From Brevundimonas sp. Leaf363 (lineage in GTDB: Bacteria > Pseudomonadota > Alphaproteobacteria > Caulobacterales > Caulobacteraceae), in NCBI RefSeq assembly GCF_001424025.1, contig NZ_LMPZ01000002.1:230446-294445 (forward strand): DNA of 64,000 nucleotides, written 5' to 3'. The translations under genes and the position numbers were made by a program. A model generated the notes under the pieces. That model had not been told where the DNA came from. It worked only from the letters and a program-made list of their open reading frames with translations, and did no database searches. Of this stretch, positions 7,872 through 19,690 are shown one piece after another; position 1 is the first letter of the stretch, and every line of letters begins with the position of its first letter.

Positions 7872-8516
7872 ATGACCACGCCCTCGACGCCGGAAGAAGA
7901 CCTGGCCTTCATGCGTTCCATCGTGGAAGGCGGCGCGCCCAAGGCGTCGTACACGGCGGGCATCGTCTACCTATCCAGCGGGCTGCTCTACGGCGTTGAG
8001 TGCCTGTTCCACATCGGCCAGATCCTGGGCCTGATCCGCTGGCCGGGCTGGGCCAGCCTGGCCTTCGTGATCTTCATTCTGGTGGCGACGCTGGGCGCCA
8101 TCGGCTGGGCCATCGTGTACGACCGGCGCAATCGCGTCGGAAACATCGGCGCCACCAAGTCGATGAACGCGGTCTTCAACGCGACAGGCCTGGCCAATCT
8201 GGCCTTCCTGACCATCTTCGCGGTCAACGCCGTGCGGATGGAGAATTTCGCCATCTGGCTGTTTTATCCGGCCGTGGTGTTCGCGGTTCAGGCCGCCGCC
8301 TGGTTCGTGGCCTGGCAGCTGAAGCGGCGGACCTGGATGCTGCTGACGGCGCTGGGCGGCATCGTCACCTCCATTACCTTGGGCGTGCTGGTCGAGAACG
8401 GCTTCGCCTATCTGTGCGTCTGCGCGGCGGCCTTGTTCGGCCTTTTCGCCCTGCCGGGCTGGATCATGGTCAGGGACGCCCGCGCCTGGAGCGCCCGCTC
8501 GGCCGCCCAGGTCTGA
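7872..8516 (+). CDS. Multi-pass membrane protein, 214 aa
   Basis: The ATG at 7872 has GGAG close upstream. The protein has a short acidic cytoplasmic N-terminus (TPEEDLAFMRSIVEGG) and about six hydrophobic segments, including YTAGIVYLSSGLLYGVECLF, LAFVIFILVATLGAIGWAIV and LGGIVTSITLGVLVE. I do not know its activity. It is followed four bases later by a small winged-helix regulator; this pairing of a membrane protein with an HTH_34-type regulator suggests the regulator controls the pair. Confidence 0.8.
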   Translation: MTTPSTPEEDLAFMRSIVEGGAPKASYTAGIVYLSSGLLYGVECLFHIGQILGLIRWPGWASLAFVIFILVATLGAIGWAIVYDRRNRVGNIGATKSMNAVFNATGLANLAFLTIFAVNAVRMENFAIWLFYPAVVFAVQAAAWFVAWQLKRRTWMLLTALGGIVTSITLGVLVENGFAYLCVCAAALFGLFALPGWIMVRDARAWSARSAAQV

Positions 8517-8520
8517 TCTC

Positions 8521-8826
8521 ATGGCCCTGTCCAATCTGGGCCAGATCGACGAGGTGATCCACGGGCGCCTCCGCCTGGGGATCATGGTCTATCTGGCCGA
8601 AGCCGAGCGCGCCGATTTCACCGTGCTGAAGAACGCTTTGGACGCCACCCAGGGCAACCTGTCGATCCATCTGCGCAAGCTGGAGGAGGCCGGCTACATC
8701 GAAATCGAAAAGGCCTTCGTGAACCGCAAGCCCCTGACCACCGCCCGGATCACGCCCAAGGGTCGCAAGGCCTTCGCCGCCTATCTGCAGGCCTTGGGTG
8801 GGTTGATCGGGAAGGCGGGCGGATGA
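8521..8826 (+). CDS. Winged-helix transcriptional regulator (MarR/HTH_34-like)
   Basis: A 101-residue protein consisting of one winged-helix domain: HGRLRLGIMVYLAEAERADFTVLKNALDATQGNLSIHLRKLEEAGYIEIEKAF is a helix-turn-helix with recognition helix around residues 42-58, followed by the wing (RKPLTTARITPKGRKAFAAYLQAL). It belongs to the compact single-domain regulators (PF13601 type) without ligand domain. It lies four bases downstream of the membrane-protein gene and is surely co-transcribed with it. Confidence 0.85.
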   Translation: MALSNLGQIDEVIHGRLRLGIMVYLAEAERADFTVLKNALDATQGNLSIHLRKLEEAGYIEIEKAFVNRKPLTTARITPKGRKAFAAYLQALGGLIGKAGG

Positions 8827-8829
8827 GAG

Positions 8830-9093
8830 CTAGACCCAATCGGATTCCCATGCCCCGGCGTCGTAGAGGTACAGCGTGACCTCATCGGCGAAACCTTGGG
8901 CCCAGGCGATGGCTTCTGTCACGGAGAGACACACGCGCACGGCGAAGGTGTCCGAGCCGTCAGTGGTCGCCGTCGCATTGTCGTGGTTTGGTGAGTCATT
9001 TGCCGCGTTGTCGTGCCACGTCGCTTCCGCGACCGCGTCGATAGAGCGCCAGCGGTGAGGATGGGTGCGGCGGTCGATGATGTTTGTGATCAT
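8830..9093 (-). CDS. Small hypothetical protein, 87 aa
   Basis: A minus-strand frame from an ATG at 9093 (MITNIIDRRTHPHRW) to a stop at 8830. Its composition (Trp, Asn, Asp, Tyr, His) differs from the Arg/Gly/Ala-rich shadow frames, and sections such as SIDAVAEATWHDN, FAVRVCLSVTEAIAWAQGFADEVTLYLYDAG look like a small folded domain. It is convergent with the winged-helix gene (3 bases apart) and divergent from folP, whose ATG is only 9 bases away, so the two promoters must overlap each other's coding region. A much longer open frame in the same phase upstream (to 11568) is a shadow of folP and its neighbour. Confidence 0.62.
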   Translation of the reverse strand: MITNIIDRRTHPHRWRSIDAVAEATWHDNAANDSPNHDNATATTDGSDTFAVRVCLSVTEAIAWAQGFADEVTLYLYDAGAWESDWV

Positions 9094-9102
9094 GATGCCA
9101 GC

Positions 9103-9915
9103 ATGACCTCGATCCGTGTTCAGGTCATGGGCATCGTCAACGTCACGCCCGACAGCTTCTCGGACGGCGGGCGCCATGAGGATGCGGCCGCCGCCGTGGC
9201 CCATGCGATGCGGCTGGTGGACCAGGGGGCCGACATCCTCGACGTCGGCGGCGAGAGCACCCGGCCCAGCGCCGAGCCTGTGGCCGAGGCCGACGAGATC
9301 GCCCGCACCGTCCCCGTCATCGCCGCGATCCGCGAGCAGTGGCTGGGGCCCATCAGCATCGACACCCTGAAGCCCGGCGTGGCCCGCGCGGCCGTCGCGG
9401 CCGGGGCGACGATGTGGAACGACGTGTCGGCGCTGACGGGATCGCCCGACAGCCTGGCCGTCGCGGCCGACCTGAACTGCGACGTCTGCCTGATGCACAT
9501 GAAGGGCGAGCCGCGCACCATGCAGGCCGATCCCCGCTATGACGATGTGGCGGCCGAGGTCGCCCGGTATCTGGCCGATCGCGCCGAGGCGGCGATGGCG
9601 GCCGGCGTGGCCCGCAACCGCATCTGGCTCGACCCCGGCCTCGGCTTCGGCAAGACGGCGGCGCACAATCTCAGTCTGACGAAGCACCTGGATCGGCTGG
9701 TCGCGCTCGGCTTTCCGGTCCTCTACGGAGTCAGCCGCAAGCGTACGATCCAGGCGGTCGATCCCACCGCCACCGAGGCGTTGGACCGCCTCGGCGGCTC
9801 GCTGGCGCTGGCGCTGGAGGCGACCCGGCGCGGGGCGGCCATCGTCCGCGTTCACGATGTCCGCGAGACGGTCCAAGCCCTGAGCCTTCAGAGCGCGGTT
9901 GCCGACGCGAGCTGA
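9103..9915 (+). CDS. folP: Dihydropteroate synthase
   Basis: Condenses p-aminobenzoate with the hydroxymethyl-dihydropterin pyrophosphate in folate synthesis; the sulfonamide target. The 270-residue TIM-barrel protein shows VMGIVNVTPDSFSDGG near the N-terminus (loop 1), DILDVGGESTRP (loop 2), MWNDVSAL, CLMHMKGEPRTMQ, and the C-terminal GVSRKR and VRVHDV motifs. The start at 9103 is chosen because the upstream part of the open frame (from 9013) does not match the family and overlaps the antisense small gene. The usual neighbour glmM is not in the window. Confidence 0.95.
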   Translation: MTSIRVQVMGIVNVTPDSFSDGGRHEDAAAAVAHAMRLVDQGADILDVGGESTRPSAEPVAEADEIARTVPVIAAIREQWLGPISIDTLKPGVARAAVAAGATMWNDVSALTGSPDSLAVAADLNCDVCLMHMKGEPRTMQADPRYDDVAAEVARYLADRAEAAMAAGVARNRIWLDPGLGFGKTAAHNLSLTKHLDRLVALGFPVLYGVSRKRTIQAVDPTATEALDRLGGSLALALEATRRGAAIVRVHDVRETVQALSLQSAVADAS

Positions 9916-9951
9916 GCCGCTAAGCTCCCCGCAAAACGGGGGCGGAAAACA

Positions 9952-11079
9952 ATGACCAGGACCTTGGCCGACGACATGGGCCAGACAAGACTGCTGTCGC
10001 TGGACGTGCTGCGAGGGATCACCGTCATGGGGATGATCCTGGTCAATGCGACCGCCGGACTGGCCAGTCCGCAGCTGGAGGTGTTCCCGCTGCTGCTGCA
10101 CGCCCGCTGGGACGGGCTGACCATCGCCGATGTCGTCTTCCCCGGCTTTCTGATGATGATGGGCGTCGCCGTGCCTATGGCTCTGAAGGGCCGCACCGGC
10201 CTTGGTGGCGGGACCGGCGGCAAGATCTTCTGGCGCGCCGCGCGCCTGATCCTGATTGGCTTCATCCTGTCCAACATGTGGTGGGCGATGGACCCGGCCT
10301 CCAGCGAATGGCGCCTCTGGGGTGTGCTGCAGCGGATCGGCATCGTCTACGGCGTCTGCTCCATCCTCTTCCTGACGCTGGGCCCGAAAGTCCGACTGGG
10401 CCTGATCGCGGCGATCCTGCTGCTCTACTGGCCGCTGACCCTGATCCCGGCGCTGGATGGCCTGCCCAACGACATCTGGGAGCGCGGGCATAACTTCGTC
10501 GCCTCGGTCGACCGCGTCCTGACCGCCCCGCACAACTACGTCAAAGGCCCGGAAGGCTATGACCCCGAGGGTCTGCTCGGACACCTGCCGGCCATCGCCC
10601 ACGGCCTGATCGGCGTGGCCATCGGCGAGTTCCTGCTCAAGCGGCCCGAGACCAAGTCGGCGGGCAAGCTGGCCATCGCCGGCGCCGTCATGCTGGTCGC
10701 GGGCATCGCCTTTGGTTTCATCTTCCCCGTCGTGAAGGACATCTGGTCGTCCAGCTTCGTGCTGGTCACCTGCGGCATCACCACCCTGGCCCTGGCCGGC
10801 CTGCACGCCACCATCGACAAGCCGGGGACCAATGCCAATGCCGTCTGGATCGCCGTGCCCATGGCCTTCGGCATCAACGCCATCGCCGCCTATGTCTGGC
10901 ACGAACTGCTGGCCGTCATGGGCATGCCCGCGTGGGGCGCGATGACGGCGCCGTATCGCTGGCTGGAACCGGTCGTCGGCTCGCCGATCGCGGCCCTGGT
11001 CCCAGTCATCATCTTCATCGCCCTGGTCTGGCTGCCGATGGACTACCTCCGCCGCAAGCGGTGGATCATCAAGGTCTGA
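9952..11079 (+). CDS. NagX-like membrane protein (heparan-alpha-glucosaminide acetyltransferase-like)
   Basis: A 375-residue polytopic membrane protein of the DUF5009/HGSNAT-like family, often annotated NagX. The N-terminus LLSLDVLRGITVMGMILVNATAG is the family signature; WDGLTIADVVFPGFLMMMGVAVPMAL follows with the conserved DxxFPxFLFxxG-like motif, then WGVLQRIGIVYG, and a C-terminal block NAIAAYVWHELLAV. Members are linked to acetylation or uptake of amino sugars in proteobacteria. It follows folP by 36 bases. Biochemistry here is inferred from the family only. Confidence 0.8.
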   Translation: MTRTLADDMGQTRLLSLDVLRGITVMGMILVNATAGLASPQLEVFPLLLHARWDGLTIADVVFPGFLMMMGVAVPMALKGRTGLGGGTGGKIFWRAARLILIGFILSNMWWAMDPASSEWRLWGVLQRIGIVYGVCSILFLTLGPKVRLGLIAAILLLYWPLTLIPALDGLPNDIWERGHNFVASVDRVLTAPHNYVKGPEGYDPEGLLGHLPAIAHGLIGVAIGEFLLKRPETKSAGKLAIAGAVMLVAGIAFGFIFPVVKDIWSSSFVLVTCGITTLALAGLHATIDKPGTNANAVWIAVPMAFGINAIAAYVWHELLAVMGMPAWGAMTAPYRWLEPVVGSPIAALVPVIIFIALVWLPMDYLRRKRWIIKV

Positions 11080-11130
11080 GGCCAAAGATCCTTCCCGTTC
11101 CTGGACGGGCGAGGATCTGGAGCGGCAAAG

Positions 11131-11161
11131 AAAAAGGGCGGCGTCCGCGTGGACGCCGCCC
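11131..11161 (-). terminator. Rho-independent terminator of ftsH
   Basis: GGGCGGCGTCC (11136-11146) pairs with GGACGCCGCCC (11151-11161) around a 4-base loop. On the minus strand the hairpin is followed by TTTTT (11135-11131) and further T-rich sequence, so it terminates ftsH. It may also end the convergent NagX-like gene. Confidence 0.88.
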
Positions 11162-11186
11162 TTGTCGTTTCCGGTCTGCGGTTCGG

Positions 11187-13110
<1,924 letters not shown>

Positions 13111-13124
<14 letters not shown>

Positions 13125-14415
13125 TCCGTCTCTCGATCTCCCGGTCGGGGCCGTCCGGCGCCCGCCGTGTGTCTAGTCCCCGCCAAGATAGGCCTTCATG
13201 CGGCGTTCCGCCATCGGACGGACGGGCCAGAGCGCTCTCCTGCGACAACCGGCCCTGAGCGAGCGCCAGGCGGTCGGCGACGAGGGCGCGAAGACCCATC
13301 CGTTCTCCTGCAAGAATCGGGGCGCCGCTTTCGTTCCGGATCAGGACGGGCATGGTCGGGCGTACGCCGGCCGGCAGGGCCGCCAGCCGGGCCCTGTCGG
13401 CGTCCGACAGCCGCGACAGGACGCCTGCGGCCGGCGCGACGCTGAAGCCTTTCGGTGGATTGAGTTCAAACCGCCCGTCCCAGACGCCGTCGATCAGGCC
13501 GGGCGGGCGGCGGGCGAACTCCCCAGCCTCGCGATACACGGTCAGATCATCACCCGTCGCCTCGATCCGCGCACCGCCCAGCACGGCGACCACATCGCCC
13601 GGCGCCGCCAGTCGGTCGGACAAGGACGCCAGCGCGCGGCCACGCGGCGGCCGCTCGCCCCCCGCCGCGCAGACGACGGCCAACGCCAGGTCACGCAGGC
13701 CGAGGCGACGCGAGCCCCGGATCACTCCGAATGCGTCCACGGTCATCTCGGCTGGAATGAGCGGGGTCGTCCCGGCGAGCGGCGCGATCGTCCCAGCCAG
13801 CGACTGCCTTGCGCGGGCCCGGGCGAAGCGGAGATCGTCATTGGCCGGGTCATCGATCCACGGGAGGCCGCGCGTCGTCAGATGATCCCGCAAGGCTGCG
13901 CGCGATACGCCCAGCAGAGGCCTCAACAGCGCCAGGCTGCGTCCCTCCGGCCAGACCGGGCTTGGGCCCCATTCGGCCAAGCGGCCCAGCGTCGAACCGC
14001 GCGCCCGCATCCAGTCGGCCTCCGCGATGTCGTCAGCGGTGTGGCCCAGCAGGATGACGTGAGCGCCGGCCTGACGGGCCGCCTGCGCCAACAATCTGTG
14101 CCGGGCGGCGCGGGCGGCGGCGGGCAGGCCGGTCAGGGGTTTGTCGCCCGTCCAGGACAGGGCGCGGAAAGGGGCGCCGGCGCGCCCAGCGGCCTCGGCG
14201 GCGAAGTCGGTCCAGTCGCCGCTCTGGGGCGACAGGCCGTGGTCGACGGTCAAGACGATCAGGCGACGGCCGCGCGCCTCGGCCCAGGTCGTCGCCAGAT
14301 CCAGCAAGGCGAGGGAATCGCCGCCGCCTGACAGAGCGATGGCGACGGGACGTTCGACATCCGTCTCAAGCCGCGCGTCGAGCCGCGCGAAGACCGCCTC
14401 GATCAGGCCGCGCAC
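13111..14415 (-). CDS. tilS: tRNA(Ile)-lysidine synthase
   Basis: Modifies C34 of the CAU-anticodon isoleucine tRNA to lysidine so that it reads AUA; essential in most bacteria. The 434-residue protein begins with the PP-loop ATP-binding motif SGGGDS at 29-34, then VDHGL and the [12 protein letters not shown] motif typical of the TilS/TtcA N-type ATPase, with the C-terminal tRNA-binding region following. Its start overlaps the cpoB stop by 13 bases and its end overlaps ftsH by 14, so translation of all three is likely coupled. Confidence 0.93.
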
Positions 14416-15254
14416 TCGGCGCGGGTGCGGATCGCCCCGGCGCGTGTGCGCAGGTTCGGCGCCGCCGCCTCGGCATACCGACGATTGAACTCGCCCAGCG
14501 CGCCGCAGGCCTGGGTCTTGCGATCCGTGGCGACTAGGTTCTCGGCCAGCTTCAGCGTCGTCTCGCCGGCCCAGGTGATGCGCGGCCAGCCCTGCAGGGC
14601 GGCGGCGTAGGCCGCGACGGCGCCGGCGCGGTCGTTCTGCGCTACCCGCAAATCGCCCAGGCGGGAGTTGGCTTCGCGCGCCTCGTTGGTGTCGGGCCAG
14701 GTGACGGCCACGGTCTGGAAGGCGCGATCGGCGCGGGCTGGGTCGCTCTTTACCAGTTCGATGGCGGCGGCCAGATCGCCGGTGGCGCTGTTCGTGGCGC
14801 TGTCCGCCGTGATCGGCGCATTCAGCTCGTTGGCGCGCTCCAGCGCGGCGATGCGGTTGTCGGTGTCGGTGATGCGGGCGCGCAGGGCCGCGTTGTCGCG
14901 GTTGGCCTCTTCAAGCTCGAAGGTCGAACGTTCGAGGTCGCCGTTCATCCGCTGCAGGCTGTCTTCCAAGTCTCCCAGGCGCCGCGTCAGGTCCGAGACG
15001 CTGCCTTGCAGGGCGACAACCTCGGGGTCCGGCTCGACCAGCACGGGCTGGCCGGCGGCGTTGCGCTGCGTCACCGCGCGCTCCAGCCGGCGGACGTTGC
15101 GATCCAGCTGATCCAGGCGGCGCTTGTCCCACTGAATGGCGTCCGGCGGCAGCTGCGTAGCGGTCTGGGCCGCCACGGCGCCGGCGATCAGGGTCAGGCC
15201 GACGGCCGTCGACAGAACGGCGCGCGAGCGGAGGGAAGGAAGCTTCGGCATCAT
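14403..15254 (-). CDS. cpoB: Cell division coordinator CpoB (YbgF), TPR protein of the Tol-Pal system
   Basis: Periplasmic protein of 283 residues that links Tol-Pal constriction with septal peptidoglycan synthesis. Signal peptide LRSRAVLSTAVGLTLIAGAVAAQ, an N-terminal coiled coil (about 40-170, for example LERAVTQRN and DLEDSLQRMNGDLERSTFELEEANRDNAAL), then a C-terminal TPR-like part (about 175-283: AAIELVKSDPARADRAFQTVAVTWPDTNEAREANSRLGDL). The ATG at 15254 (or the adjacent one at 15251) is chosen because the signal peptide starts there; the frame is open to 15350. It is last of the tol-pal cluster and overlaps tilS. Confidence 0.85.
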   Translation of the reverse strand: MMPKLPSLRSRAVLSTAVGLTLIAGAVAAQTATQLPPDAIQWDKRRLDQLDRNVRRLERAVTQRNAAGQPVLVEPDPEVVALQGSVSDLTRRLGDLEDSLQRMNGDLERSTFELEEANRDNAALRARITDTDNRIAALERANELNAPITADSATNSATGDLAAAIELVKSDPARADRAFQTVAVTWPDTNEAREANSRLGDLRVAQNDRAGAVAAYAAALQGWPRITWAGETTLKLAENLVATDRKTQACGALGEFNRRYAEAAAPNLRTRAGAIRTRAECAA

Positions 15255-15319
15255 GGTCGGACGGTTCCACCGTTTTGCGGCGACGGCAAGGCGTGAAGCC
15301 TGACAACGGGTCAAGAGAA

Positions 15320-15347
15320 GGCCGGCGGAACCTTCGTCCCGCCGGCC
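15320..15347 (-). terminator. Candidate terminator or attenuator after pal
   Basis: GGCCGGCGG (15320-15328) pairs with CCGCCGGCC (15339-15347). On the minus strand it lies just after the pal stop and is followed by TTCTCTT. The T-run is imperfect, so partial read-through into cpoB is likely. Confidence 0.55.
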
Positions 15348-15370
15348 CAACTCATGCGTTCACTGCGCTG

Positions 15371-15919
15371 TTAGCGCACCGCGCCCGAGACGATGGCGGT
15401 GTGGGCGTTGCGGTTGCGCGCGAAGGCGTCCTCGTTCGAACCGGCGGCGATCGGCCGCTCCTTGCCGAAGCTGATGGTGTCGATCCGGCCGGCGGGGATG
15501 CCGCGGTTGACCAGATAGGTCCGCACGGCCTCGGCGCGGCGCGCGCCCAGGGCCAGGTTGTATTCGCGGGTGCCGCGTTCGTCGGCGTTACCCTCGATCC
15601 GGACGGTCACGCCCGGGTAGCGCTGCAGCCACTGCGCCTGAGCGTCCAGGCGCGGGAAGGCTTCGGAGCGCACTTCGTAGCTGTCCAGGTCGAAGTAGAC
15701 ACGGTCGCCGATGTTGACGACGAAGTCCTGCTCCGAGCCCGGGACGGCGGCGCCCATCTGGCCGCCGGTGACCGGTCCGGTCGGGGCGGTCGGATAGGCG
15801 GGGGTCGAGGGGCCGGCCGGGGTCACATCGACAGGCGGCTTCTTGGTGCAGGCGGCCATGGCGATGACGGCGAGGCTGACGGCGCCCAGGCGGGCGATGG
15901 TTGTCTTGTTCAGGGTCAT
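15371..15919 (-). CDS. pal: Peptidoglycan-associated lipoprotein Pal
   Basis: Outer-membrane lipoprotein that binds peptidoglycan and TolB/TolA. The 182-residue precursor has a lipoprotein signal with lipobox AMAAC (acylated Cys24), a Pro/Gly-rich linker (about 28-60), and an OmpA-like domain with VYFDLDSYEV, VRIEGNADERGTREYNLALGARRAEAV and ISFGKERP, the residues that grip meso-diaminopimelate. It follows tolB in the same direction after 140 bases. Confidence 0.96.
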   Translation of the reverse strand: MTLNKTTIARLGAVSLAVIAMAACTKKPPVDVTPAGPSTPAYPTAPTGPVTGGQMGAAVPGSEQDFVVNIGDRVYFDLDSYEVRSEAFPRLDAQAQWLQRYPGVTVRIEGNADERGTREYNLALGARRAEAVRTYLVNRGIPAGRIDTISFGKERPIAAGSNEDAFARNRNAHTAIVSGAVR

Positions 15920-16026
15920 TGGGTCGTCTCCTTTGACATCATTGAGGACGGCGGCCTCAAGCTTGGCTGTTCGAAACTGCTACCGGCGTGGACCGGGCTT
16001 GGCTATCGGCGATAACGCACTGTTGA

Positions 16027-16058
16027 GCCGGTTGGCTCCCGCGCTGCCGGGAACCGGC
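16027..16058 (-). terminator. Weak hairpin between tolB and pal
   Basis: GCCGGTT (16027-16033) pairs with AACCGGC (16052-16058), immediately after the tolB stop on the minus strand. No T-run follows, so it is more likely an mRNA-processing or attenuating structure than a terminator. Confidence 0.3.
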
Positions 16059-16059
16059 C

Positions 16060-17427
16060 TCAGGCGGGGCAGGCGTCCGGCCCGCGCGAGGGGCCGATGT
16101 CGATGGCGGGCGCGTCCAGCAGGGGCGACCACGCCGGATCCTCGCCGCCGCCGAAGTAGCCGGCCTGCGAGATGACGCGGCCCGACAGATCCACGGTCCA
16201 CAAGCGAGTGTCCCCGCCCGGCGAGCGCCGCGCGAACATAACGTAGCGGCCATTCGGAGCCCACGACGGACCTTCCTCGAAATAGCTGGACGACAGCGCG
16301 CGCTCGCCCGAGCCGTCGGCGTTCATGACGCCGATGCTGAACCGGCCGCCGCCCTGTTTGACGAAGGCGATCAGGTCGCCGCGCGGGCTCCACACCGGGT
16401 TAGTATAAAGGCCGCCGCCGCGCGAAATCGGCCGCTGGCCCGAGCCGTCGGCGTTCATCACGTACAGACGCGGATTGCCCGAGCGGTCGGAGTTGAACAC
16501 GATGCGCGAGCCGTCCGGGCTGAACGACGGCGAGGTGTCGATGCCGGGATCGCTGGTCAGGCGGCGCAGGTCACGTGTGCGCAGGTCCATCGTATAGACG
16601 TCGGTGTTGCCGCGCCGGATGATGGAGAAGGCTACCTTGGACCCGTCGTTCGAGAAACGCGGCGCCAGCACCTGGCCGTCGAACTCGCCCAGGCTTTCGC
16701 GCCGGCCGGTCGACAGATTGTACAGGTAGATGCGGCTGTAATCCTTGCCCAGCGCCACATAGACGATCTCGTCCGGGCTGTTGGCGGCGAAGCGCGGCGA
16801 CATGATCACCTCTTCGCCCTGGGTCAGATAGACCGGGCTGTCGCCGTCGGAATCGACGATGGCCAAGCGGCTGAGGCGGTTCAGCTGGGTGCCGCTCTCG
16901 GCGACGTACAGCACGCGGGTGTCGAAGAAGCCGCTCTCGCCCGTCATCCGCGCATAGACGACGTCCGCGATCTTGTGCGCGATCCGGCGCCATTGTTCTG
17001 GCGTGGCGGTGAACTGATAGCTGACCAGCTCGCACTGGCGGTACGGGTCATAGAGGCGGAAGCCGACGTCGTTGCGGCCGTCGGGCCGCGGCGTGACCGA
17101 GCCGTACAGCAGCGCCTGGGCGCCGATGCCGGTCCACTGCGGGAAGTTCGGCGCGTTGGCCACCGTCATCCCTGTCTCGGTGAAGCGCGCCGGATCCAGC
17201 GGTTCGAAGAAACCCGAGCGGCGCAGGTCGGAGCGGATCACGCCGGACAGGGCGTCGCCGTTCTGGCCGCTGAACGGAGCGACGGCGATCTGCAGGGCGC
17301 TTAGAACACCCTGATCGACGATGACTTCTTGTCCACCACCGTTTGGCGGCGCGGCGGTCGTCGTCTGGGCTTGCGACGCCAGTGGTGCGGTGGCGACGGC
17401 GAGAGCCAGCAGGGCGGCGAGACGCAT
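16060..17427 (-). CDS. tolB: Tol-Pal system periplasmic protein TolB
   Basis: Periplasmic beta-propeller that binds Pal and competes with TolA during outer-membrane constriction. The 455-residue precursor has a signal peptide (MRLAALLALAVATAPLASQAQ), an N-terminal alpha/beta domain (about 35-165, with IAVAPFSGQNG and FTATPEQWRRIAHKIADVVY), then repeated WD40-like blades such as FSPDGSRIVFNSDRSGNPRLYVMNADGSGQRPI and WSPRGDLIAFVKQGGGRFSIGVMNADGSGERAL. Gene order tolA-tolB-pal supports the call. Confidence 0.96.
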   Translation of the reverse strand: MRLAALLALAVATAPLASQAQTTTAAPPNGGGQEVIVDQGVLSALQIAVAPFSGQNGDALSGVIRSDLRRSGFFEPLDPARFTETGMTVANAPNFPQWTGIGAQALLYGSVTPRPDGRNDVGFRLYDPYRQCELVSYQFTATPEQWRRIAHKIADVVYARMTGESGFFDTRVLYVAESGTQLNRLSRLAIVDSDGDSPVYLTQGEEVIMSPRFAANSPDEIVYVALGKDYSRIYLYNLSTGRRESLGEFDGQVLAPRFSNDGSKVAFSIIRRGNTDVYTMDLRTRDLRRLTSDPGIDTSPSFSPDGSRIVFNSDRSGNPRLYVMNADGSGQRPISRGGGLYTNPVWSPRGDLIAFVKQGGGRFSIGVMNADGSGERALSSSYFEEGPSWAPNGRYVMFARRSPGGDTRLWTVDLSGRVISQAGYFGGGEDPAWSPLLDAPAIDIGPSRGPDACPA

Positions 17428-17539
17428 CGAGAATCTCCGGATCGGGTGTCTGGGAGGGCCTATTGGCAGTGGCCGACGGTAAAGATCAGCTTCACGGTGA
17501 ATGCGGCGACTTTACGGATCGTTCCTGTATGGACCGCCC

Positions 17540-18340
17540 TTACCGGCCCGTGCACATGGTTGCCGTGCGGAAAGAGAACGCCACTTCCTGTTCGTCATAG
17601 CCTGCGGGCATGTCGAAGGGGGCGGTCGCTCTCAATGCCCGCATCATACTGTCCGCCGAGGCGCGCCAGGTGGGGTCCGACCGCGTCTGGGTCAGTTGGG
17701 GTGAGCCGACAATCCGCCCATCTGCGGCCAATCGCACGCGAACTCCGATGGTCAAATTGTCGGCGCCCGGTAGCTCGCAGTTGATGTTCCAGTTCGGCCT
17801 GATCTGAGCGGCGAGCGCCTGCAAGCTGGCGCGGCCGATGGCCTGGGGCGCGGTTCCGCGACCCTGTTGTCCGGCGGCGGGGCGGCCCTGGGTCGTGCCC
17901 GGGCGGCGCGGGCCGGCCAGGGCGTCCAGGTCCAGCGTCGGCTCCTGACGCGGTGGGGCCGGCTGGGGACGGGGCGGGCTGGGCCGAGGCGGGGTCGGGC
18001 GGGGCGGCGTCGGACGCGGCGGCTGCGGCCGGGGCGGAACCGGGCGCGGCGTGGGCGTCGGCACAGGCTTGGGCGGCGTCGGCGCGGGCGGCGTCGGCGG
18101 GGTGGGCTGCGGCGGCGTCGGATCGGGGGTCGCCGGCGCGGTGGCGGCGTTGTCCGGGCTGGGCTCGGGCTGGGGATTGTCCGCCGGTCCTGCCTCGACG
18201 ATCTGGTCCGAAACGATCGACACCGGCACTGAGGACGGCAGCGGCTTGGGTTCGGTGCGCGGCCAGGACACGAAGGCGAGCGCGACCACCCCGGCGTGCA
18301 GGGCGATGGATCCCAGAATGGCGGGGCTGGGGCGACGCAA
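17540..18340 (-). CDS. tolA: TolA-like envelope protein (TonB/TolA C-terminal domain)
   Basis: Inner-membrane protein of 266 residues connecting TolQR to TolB/Pal across the periplasm. It has one N-terminal membrane helix (about 8-26, AILGSIALHAGVVALAFVSW), a long Pro-rich rod (about 55-165, many PTPP/PRPXPP units) instead of the Ala/Lys/Glu helix of enterobacterial TolA, and a C-terminal globular domain (about 180-260: LAAQIRPNWNINCELPGADNLTIGVRVRLAADGRIVGSPQLTQ). Such Pro-rich TolA proteins are usual in Caulobacterales and are often auto-named TonB. Position between tolR and tolB decides the function. It starts 3 bases after the tolR stop. Confidence 0.88.
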   Translation of the reverse strand: MRRPSPAILGSIALHAGVVALAFVSWPRTEPKPLPSSVPVSIVSDQIVEAGPADNPQPEPSPDNAATAPATPDPTPPQPTPPTPPAPTPPKPVPTPTPRPVPPRPQPPRPTPPRPTPPRPSPPRPQPAPPRQEPTLDLDALAGPRRPGTTQGRPAAGQQGRGTAPQAIGRASLQALAAQIRPNWNINCELPGADNLTIGVRVRLAADGRIVGSPQLTQTRSDPTWRASADSMMRALRATAPFDMPAGYDEQEVAFSFRTATMCTGR

Positions 18341-18343
18341 GAT

Positions 18344-19563
<1,220 letters not shown>

Positions 19564-19690
19564 TCGGGCGCTCCGAAAGGCGAGAGGTCGCGAAAGCCCC
19601 TATTCAGCGGGCGCAGACGACCTTTGTGTGGCGATGCAGCGAAACTTAGCCGGGCGGCGCGGCGACGTCACCCGGCTTCGCCCGCCAAGG

